DNA of 64,000 bases from Xenorhabdus sp. BG5. GTDB lineage: Bacteria; Pseudomonadota; Gammaproteobacteria; Enterobacterales; Enterobacteriaceae. Shown in pieces: positions 58,427-64,000 of the stretch (the stretch's first letter is position 1; each line of letters opens with the position of its first letter). The stretch is taken from the NCBI RefSeq assembly GCF_015163665.1, contig NZ_JADEUG010000008.1, positions 1-64,000 on the forward strand, given 5' to 3'. Under the pieces are notes generated by a model. That model was not told the origin of the DNA. It saw only the letters and a list, made by a program, of their open reading frames with translations, and did not search any database. The position numbers were made by a program, and so were the translations under genes.

Positions 58427-59644
58427 ATGAAAAAACGGCTATATAAACTGTGTGCAGTTTCCGTCATGACATGGGCGATTACAGCTTGTGCAGATTCTGG
58501 TTATTCCCACCAGAAAAAATTTCAGCAATCTAATGTGCAACCTGCAAAATGGGAAGTGTTCGAGGGTAATAACAATATTAAGAAAATAGCGACTGCATTG
58601 GTCGATCAATATTCCCAATCCATCTTTGAAGAAGGCAAGCCTTTGGGAATGGCGATGGTGGTGATCGATAATAATCAGATTATACATCGCAGTTTTGGGG
58701 AAACTTATCCAGGCAGCGGTATTCGACCACGCCAAGACTCTTTAATTCGTATAGCTTCTATTACCAAATTGATGACCAGCGAGGTCATGGTTAAGTTGGC
58801 ACAGAAGAAATACCTTAAGATTACCGATCCGTTGCAGAAATACACTTATTACGGTGTCCAAGTGCCGGATTATGGCACTAGCCAACCAATTCGACTGTAT
58901 CATCTGGCGAGCCATACCAGCGGATTGCCACGGGAACAACCTAGTGGGAAATGGGGGCGCCCTGTGTTTATTTGGCCAACCCAATCAAACCGCTGGACCT
59001 GGCTGAAAACCGCAGGAATAGATGCCGTGCCTGGCACGACAGCTTCGTATTCCAATCTGGCCTATGATTTATTAGCTGATGCCCTTGCTAAAGCAACGAG
59101 AAAATCCTATGCCCGCCTGCTACAAGAAGAAATTACTCATCCTTATCGCATGAAAGATACGACGCTAACGCCCACGCCATCCCAATGCGCCCGCTTGATG
59201 GTAGGGGTTAAATCCAGCCCTTGCGTAAACACCATTGCTGCCGCGGGTAGTGGCGGGATTTATTCCACTCCCGCAGATATGCAGCGCTGGATGCAACAGT
59301 TTTTATCTTCCCATAATCAGTTAAGGAAGCAGACTGCCAGCCGTGAACAAGGTATCTACTTTAAGCGTGCCGATCTGAAATCAATTAAAGGGATGGATGT
59401 TGCGGGTCTGGCAGATGGTATTGGACTTGGCTGGGTATATATGGATGCTAAAGGCAATGTTCCCGGTATTTACCAGAAAACGGGCGGCGGCGGTGGATTT
59501 AATACCTATATGGCAATGATCCCTGAAAACAATATCGGCGTATTTGTGGTAATGACGCGCAAAGAACAAAGCAAATTTAGTCGTGTGACGAGTGGAGTTA
59601 ATGAATTAGTTGCAGCATTAGCGAGCAATCATAAGCAAATTTAG
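58427..59644 (+). CDS. ampH: AmpH-type D-Ala-D-Ala carboxypeptidase/endopeptidase
   Basis: AmpH is a class C penicillin-binding protein that trims and cleaves peptidoglycan peptides. The 405-residue protein has the SxxK motif (SITK in RIASITKLMTSE), YSN (SYSNLAYDLLADAL) and the third-box KTGGGGG. It matches E. coli AmpH over its length. The N-terminus ends in WAITACADSG, a lipobox-like Ile-Thr-Ala-Cys, so it may be a lipoprotein, unlike the E. coli form with a plain signal peptide. The start at 58427 (MKKRLYKL) is preferred; 58412 is in frame but not signal-like. Confidence 0.92.
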   Translation: MKKRLYKLCAVSVMTWAITACADSGYSHQKKFQQSNVQPAKWEVFEGNNNIKKIATALVDQYSQSIFEEGKPLGMAMVVIDNNQIIHRSFGETYPGSGIRPRQDSLIRIASITKLMTSEVMVKLAQKKYLKITDPLQKYTYYGVQVPDYGTSQPIRLYHLASHTSGLPREQPSGKWGRPVFIWPTQSNRWTWLKTAGIDAVPGTTASYSNLAYDLLADALAKATRKSYARLLQEEITHPYRMKDTTLTPTPSQCARLMVGVKSSPCVNTIAAAGSGGIYSTPADMQRWMQQFLSSHNQLRKQTASREQGIYFKRADLKSIKGMDVAGLADGIGLGWVYMDAKGNVPGIYQKTGGGGGFNTYMAMIPENNIGVFVVMTRKEQSKFSRVTSGVNELVAALASNHKQI

Positions 59645-59655
59645 TTTTACAAGAA

Positions 59656-59685
59656 ATCGCCTCCACTCTTGAAGGTGGAGGCGAT
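59656..59685. terminator. Bidirectional terminator between convergent ampH and lptG
   Basis: An 11-bp stem ATCGCCTCCAC / GTGGAGGCGAT with an 8-nt loop lies between the two stops. Confidence 0.8.
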
Positions 59686-59712
59686 GGATAAGTTTGCTGA
59701 GATATCAGTTTG

Positions 59713-60789
59713 TTATTTTCTATATAAGAGTAAGTAAACACTCACTGCAAAAAACAACAAACTTGGCAACAGCGCCCCTAATATCGGCGGCATACTATAA
59801 ACCAAACTGAGCGGGCCGAATATCTCATTCAAGACATAGAACACAAAACCCATGCTAATACCCACCACAACCCTGAATCCCATCGGCACGCTACGCAGTG
59901 GCCCGAAGATAAAGGAAAGTGCCATCAGCATCATCACCGCAACCGATAAAGGTGCGAAGATCTTCTTCCACATATTAAGCTGGTAACGTCCGGCATCCTG
60001 TTGGCCCTGTTGCAGGTAAGTAATGTATTGATGCAGGCCGCGTATAGAAAGCGCTTCAGGATCAAGAGAAACGACGCCTAACTTTTCTGGTGTCAGCCGA
60101 CTTTTCCAGTCCGCAGAAATACGTTGTGACCCCGTGATCCGCCCATCTTGGGTTAAATCGGATTCTTCAACCTGAGATAACTTCCATTGATGGTTATCTT
60201 TGTCATACACCGCTGAAGCCGCATACCTTATGGATAACAGTTTTTGGTTGTCATCAACATGATAAATGTTGACGCCATTCAAGGCGTTATCCTTCCCGAC
60301 ACTCTGGATATAAACAAAATCGTAGCCATCTTTCGCCCAAAGCCCTTTGGTGGTGGACATCAATGAGCCACCATACATTTTTTGCGAGCGATAATTACGG
60401 GCAAGCTGTTCTCCTTGCGGGGCAACCCATTCGCCAATGACCATCGTCAGCAAGACCAGCGGGATCGCGGTTTTCATGACTGATCCCGCCACTTGCAGGC
60501 GGGTAAAGCCAGAGGCCTGCATAACCACCAACTCGCTACGTGTTGCCAATGTTCCCAAACCCAATAAAGCCCCAAGCAGAGCAGCCATTGGGAAGAAGAT
60601 CTGAATATCTTTGGGAATGCTCAGCAGGGTATAAATGCCGGCGGAAAGTGAGGTATATTCCCCCTGCCCGACTTTGCGGAGCTGATCGACAAACTTAATA
60701 ATGCCGGAAAGCGATACCAGCATAAATAAAGTCATCAGGATGGTTTGCAGGATGGTCCGGCCGATATATCTATCCAATACCCCAAACAT
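59713..60789 (-). CDS. lptG: LPS export ABC transporter permease LptG
   Basis: LptG pairs with LptF and the LptB ATPase to extract lipopolysaccharide from the inner membrane. The 358-residue protein has six membrane segments with a large periplasmic domain between the third and fourth. Family blocks are LDRYIGRTILQTILMTLF, LATRSELVVMQASGFTRLQV and the C-terminal GISMGFVFYVLNEIFGPLSLVY. Its start overlaps the lptF stop by one base. Confidence 0.95.
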   Translation of the reverse strand: MFGVLDRYIGRTILQTILMTLFMLVSLSGIIKFVDQLRKVGQGEYTSLSAGIYTLLSIPKDIQIFFPMAALLGALLGLGTLATRSELVVMQASGFTRLQVAGSVMKTAIPLVLLTMVIGEWVAPQGEQLARNYRSQKMYGGSLMSTTKGLWAKDGYDFVYIQSVGKDNALNGVNIYHVDDNQKLLSIRYAASAVYDKDNHQWKLSQVEESDLTQDGRITGSQRISADWKSRLTPEKLGVVSLDPEALSIRGLHQYITYLQQGQQDAGRYQLNMWKKIFAPLSVAVMMLMALSFIFGPLRSVPMGFRVVVGISMGFVFYVLNEIFGPLSLVYSMPPILGALLPSLLFFAVSVYLLLYRK

Positions 60790-61886
60790 TATGACGCTCC
60801 TTGAGTCTTAAAGCGTGAACGCAGTTTGCGCATGGATACGGTATCCCACAGATTAAGCGCCACAGCTAAGGCAAAATACGTACCATTGATCAACCACATC
60901 CATAACAGGGGATCAAGTTTGCCTTTACTGCCATTGGAATGCAGGGAGCTTTGCAACAGGAAGAATATCAGGTAGAGCAACATGGCTGGCAACATACTGA
61001 GTATCCGCCCCTGACGCGGGTTCACAGCACTTAACGGCACTACCATCAACGCCATGATCAACACCGAAGCAACCAACGTCAAACGCCAGTGAAATTCTGC
61101 GCGGGAGTCGTTATCGGTGTCGTGCCAAAGCTGTTCAATCGATTTTTGTTCAACTTTGTTATCGATATCTGCTTTTTGGTGTCCAATCACGGCCTGATAA
61201 TTCGTGAACTCAGTAATGCGGAAGTCACGCAACAGTGCCGTACCTTCATAGCGCATTCCTTGATGGAGTACCGCAACCTGATTACCATTCAGACGCTCTT
61301 CCATATGTCCACCATCCGCAATGACCACAGAAGGGCGCTGGTCATTCGCCGGACGGAGCTGAGCCAGGAAGACATTTTCAAAAGAATTGCCCTTCACGTT
61401 ACCGATATACAACACCATGTTGCCATCACGAGAAGGCTTAAATTGCCCTTCCATGATCGCCGCAAGGCTTGGATTGGCTTTTGCATCCGCCAGGACTTGC
61501 GCTTTATATTTGGCAGACCACGGCGTGATCCAGATAACGTTAGCTGCTGCCAACGCTGATGTGAATAGAGCCAGAATAAGGGCTGATTTCACCAATACAC
61601 TTTTGCCCAATCCGCAGGCATGCATGACGGTGATTTCACTTTCGGTATAGAGTTTGCTGAACGTCATTAATACCCCAAGAAATAAACTCAGGGGCAAAAT
61701 AAGCTGCGCCATCTCTGGCACACCTAAACCTAACAACGATAAAACCAAATTTGCGGGAATATTCCCTTCCACCGCCGCACCCAATACGTCAACTAATTTC
61801 TGGCTGAAAAAGATCAGCGATAAGATGAACAGTATTGCGATTTGGCTTTTCAGGGTTTCCCGTACTAGATATCTAATGATGATCAC
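60789..61886 (-). CDS. lptF: LPS export ABC transporter permease LptF
   Basis: LptF is the partner of LptG in the LptB2FG exporter. The 365-residue protein starts MIIIRYLVRETLKSQIAILF, has SKLYTESEITVMHACGLGKS before the periplasmic beta-jellyroll domain, and AVNPRQGRILSMLPAMLLYL near the C-terminus. It is the first gene of lptF-lptG and is divergent from pepA across a 280-nt promoter region in which I see no distinct motif. Confidence 0.95.
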   Translation of the reverse strand: MIIIRYLVRETLKSQIAILFILSLIFFSQKLVDVLGAAVEGNIPANLVLSLLGLGVPEMAQLILPLSLFLGVLMTFSKLYTESEITVMHACGLGKSVLVKSALILALFTSALAAANVIWITPWSAKYKAQVLADAKANPSLAAIMEGQFKPSRDGNMVLYIGNVKGNSFENVFLAQLRPANDQRPSVVIADGGHMEERLNGNQVAVLHQGMRYEGTALLRDFRITEFTNYQAVIGHQKADIDNKVEQKSIEQLWHDTDNDSRAEFHWRLTLVASVLIMALMVVPLSAVNPRQGRILSMLPAMLLYLIFFLLQSSLHSNGSKGKLDPLLWMWLINGTYFALAVALNLWDTVSMRKLRSRFKTQGAS

Positions 61887-62166
61887 GCTTATTACGCCTG
61901 TGAAAACTTGTCTTTTTGCAGGAAAGTCGCTAACTTCGTCGTATATCTACCATTTATATGAATCAGTTTGGCTTCCCCATCGCTAAAATGATACCAAAGC
62001 ATTCCATATATTGGTTCCCAATTAGAACATAGTTATCGTTATCTAAGTATCAAAAAATAATATGCTTAGCTTAACATAACCGTTAATTTTCTTTGGGATG
62101 AATGAATGCGGAACGCGGTATTTTAGCGATTGTATCCGTCTTTGTCTTTAAGATTCAGGAGAACGC

Positions 62167-63675
62167 ATGGAGTTTAGTGTAAAGAGCGGTAGCCCGGAGA
62201 AACAGCGCAGTGCCTGTATTATTGTCGGCGTGTTTGAACCCCGCCGTCTTTCCCCTATCGCAGAGCAACTTGACAAAATAAGTAATGGCTATATCAGTGC
62301 CTTATTACGCCGTGGTGAACTTGAAGGCAAGGTAGGTCAAACCTTGTTGCTACATCATGTTCCGAATGTACTGTCTGAGCGTATTTTGCTGGTCGGATGT
62401 GGAAAAGAACGTGAGCTGGATGAACGCCAGTATAAGCAAATTATCCAGAAAACGATCAATACCCTCAACGAAACCGGCTCAATGGAAGCAGTTTGTTTCT
62501 TGACAGAACTGCATGTGAAAGCACGCAATAATTACTGGAAAGTACGTCAGGCGGTCGAAACAGCGAAAGAGTCACTGTATGTTTTCGATCAACTCAAGAG
62601 CAGCAAAAATGAGCTACGTCGCCCACTGCGTAAAATAGTGTTCAATGTGCCGACCCGCCGCGAATTGACCAGCGGTGAACGCGCTATTCAGCATGGTCTT
62701 GCCATTGCATCGGGTATCAAAGCGGCGAAAGATCTCGCCAATATGCCACCCAATATCTGTAATGCTGCGTATTTGGCATCACAGGCGCGCCAGCTTGCTG
62801 ACAACGTAGCTAATCTGACCACCAAAGTCATTGGTGAAGAGCAGATGAAAGAGCTGGGTATGAATTCTTATCTGGCGGTGGGTCAGGGTTCGCAGAATGA
62901 ATCTTTGATGGCCGTTATGGAGTATAAAGGCAGCGCAGATGCCAATGCGAAACCGATCGTATTGGTGGGCAAAGGGCTGACCTTTGATTCCGGCGGCATC
63001 TCGATCAAACCTGCTGAAGGCATGGATGAGATGAAATATGATATGTGCGGTGCAGCTTCTGTCTATGGCGCCATGCGCGTTGTTGCCGAACTGCAATTAC
63101 CAATCAATGTCATCGGTGTCCTGGCGGGTTGTGAAAATATGCCTGGCGGACGCGCCTATCGTCCTGGCGACATTCTGACTACCATGTCCGGCCAGACCGT
63201 TGAAGTGACAAACACCGATGCGGAAGGTCGTCTGGTACTGTGTGATGCGCTGACTTATGTTGAGCGTTTTGAGCCGGAATCAGTCATCGATGTCGCCACC
63301 TTGACTGGCGCCTGTGTTATCGCACTGGGCGGTCATTATACTGGCCTGATGTCCAACCATAATCCCCTGGCGCATGAACTGCTGAATGCTTCAGAGCAGG
63401 CCGGCGATCGTGCATGGCGTCTGCCGTTAGCTGATGAATATACCGAACAGTTAGAATCCAATTTTGCGGATATGGTAAACGCGTGCGGACGCTCTGGTGG
63501 TGCCATTACCGCAGGCGCTTTCCTGTCCCGCTTTGTCAGCAAATACCACTGGGCACATCTGGATATCGCGGGTACAGCATGGCGTTCAGGTAAAGCGAAA
63601 GGAGCAACAGGTCGTCCGGTTGCGCTCCTGTCACAATTCCTGTTAAATCGTTCAGGTTTGAATTCTGATGATTAA
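62167..63675 (+). CDS. pepA: Cytosol (leucyl) aminopeptidase A
   Basis: PepA is a hexameric manganese/zinc leucine aminopeptidase that also binds DNA (Xer recombination at cer sites, carAB control in E. coli). The 502-residue protein has the catalytic metal-site block [20 protein letters not shown] and the signature [16 protein letters not shown], with [20 protein letters not shown] near the C-terminus. AGGAGAACGC precedes the ATG. holC follows after 81 nt. Confidence 0.96.
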   Translation: MEFSVKSGSPEKQRSACIIVGVFEPRRLSPIAEQLDKISNGYISALLRRGELEGKVGQTLLLHHVPNVLSERILLVGCGKERELDERQYKQIIQKTINTLNETGSMEAVCFLTELHVKARNNYWKVRQAVETAKESLYVFDQLKSSKNELRRPLRKIVFNVPTRRELTSGERAIQHGLAIASGIKAAKDLANMPPNICNAAYLASQARQLADNVANLTTKVIGEEQMKELGMNSYLAVGQGSQNESLMAVMEYKGSADANAKPIVLVGKGLTFDSGGISIKPAEGMDEMKYDMCGAASVYGAMRVVAELQLPINVIGVLAGCENMPGGRAYRPGDILTTMSGQTVEVTNTDAEGRLVLCDALTYVERFEPESVIDVATLTGACVIALGGHYTGLMSNHNPLAHELLNASEQAGDRAWRLPLADEYTEQLESNFADMVNACGRSGGAITAGAFLSRFVSKYHWAHLDIAGTAWRSGKAKGATGRPVALLSQFLLNRSGLNSDD

Positions 63676-63698
63676 TGTTCCTGCCGCTTAATGGAACT

Positions 63699-63724
63699 CA
63701 GGGTATTGCAACAGCAATACCCTG
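63699..63724 (+). terminator. Hairpin between pepA and holC
   Basis: A perfect 10-bp stem CAGGGTATTG / CAATACCCTG with loop CAACAG lies 23 nt after pepA. No strong T run follows, so it may attenuate rather than end transcription into holC. Confidence 0.6.
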
Positions 63725-63756
63725 ACTGTTTCCAGTAACCTTGCAACCAAGAAACT

Positions 63757-64000
63757 ATGAAAAACGCCACCTTCTATTTATTAGAAAAGCTGCCACCGGA
63801 AAAGCAGTTATCGGAACAATCATCGTCAGATGAACTACAGTCACATGAATGGCTGGCATGTCAGCTTGCCGCTGATCAATGGCGTGCAGGGAAGCGGATT
63901 CTGATTGCTTGTGAAAGCCAGCAACAAGCTGAAAAATTGGACGAAGCTTTATGGCAGAGAGAGCCGAATCAATTTGTACCGCACAATCTTGCTGGCGAAG
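63757..64000 (+). CDS. holC: DNA polymerase III chi subunit, N-terminal part cut by the window edge
   Basis: HolC links the clamp loader to single-strand-binding protein at the replication fork. ATG 63757 starts MKNATFYLLEKLPPEKQLSE, followed by CQLAADQWRAGKRILIACES and HNLAGE, the N-terminal half of the family. The order pepA-holC is conserved in enterobacteria (valS normally follows). About 81 codons are visible. Confidence 0.92.
   Translation, partial: MKNATFYLLEKLPPEKQLSEQSSSDELQSHEWLACQLAADQWRAGKRILIACESQQQAEKLDEALWQREPNQFVPHNLAGE

Noticed and set aside
1-64000. CRISPR arrays and rRNA genes
   Set aside because: No regularly spaced identical repeats and no rRNA signature sequences were seen; the three palindromic repeats are far apart and not an array.

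Overview
The window looks like a chromosome segment of a gammaproteobacterium of the order Enterobacterales, most likely family Morganellaceae and close to Xenorhabdus or Photorhabdus. This rests on proteins very close to their Escherichia coli counterparts, on AT-leaning composition, and on an accessory style rich in decayed genes, short palindromic repeats and toxin-like genes. The genus is an inference.

Layout. 1-24.6 kb is conserved core: the end of an IS3-family element, folA, then the tolC neighbourhood known from E. coli (ftsP, plsC, parC, parE, yqiA, cpdA, nudF on the minus strand; tolC, ygiB, ygiC on the plus strand; ygiD), ribB with an FMN riboswitch, ubiK, hldE, glnE, ygiF, ygiM, cca, folB and plsY. 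Notable details are a glycine at the ParC position of E. coli Ser80, a Cca that has lost its HD phosphohydrolase motif, and a YgiF with a short CHAD region.

24.6-33.8 kb is accessory: a broken small secreted-protein gene; an ABC-F ATPase gene bracketed by two copies of a roughly 105-bp palindromic repeat; and a six-gene minus-strand operon (SDR, StyA-like flavin monooxygenase, flavin reductase, cyclase-family enzyme, phytoene-desaturase-like oxidoreductase, SphA-like outer-membrane protein). The first four genes match the set used by bacteria that convert indole to anthranilate. 34.0-43.8 kb is a self-contained D-glucuronate catabolic locus: eda, kdgK, uxaC, uxuB, uxuA and a TRAP permease on the minus strand, with a divergent TRAP binding protein and a uxuR regulator. 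The divergent promoter region carries a CRP-like site and UxuR-like palindromes.

43.8-57.9 kb is a genomic island ending at tRNA-Leu(CAA), the counterpart of the E. coli leuX integration hotspot, beside a decayed P4-type integrase. It holds an IS1 remnant, a third repeat copy, a P-loop kinase-like gene, a frameshifted WYL-domain regulator and a complete type I Wadjet defence operon (jetA-jetB-jetC-jetD). The Wadjet operon is preceded by a frameshifted small Cys-containing ORF whose stop overlaps the jetA start as ATGA. To the right lie a YopT-like (C58) cysteine-protease candidate, a second papain-like candidate with a small membrane-protein partner, and a highly structured RNA or terminator element.

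57.9-64 kb returns to core: tRNA-Leu, a 28-residue membrane peptide gene, ampH, lptG-lptF (divergent from pepA), pepA and the start of holC. The most interesting parts are the Wadjet operon with its two broken companion genes, the two protease-fold candidates beside it, and the indole-type operon.
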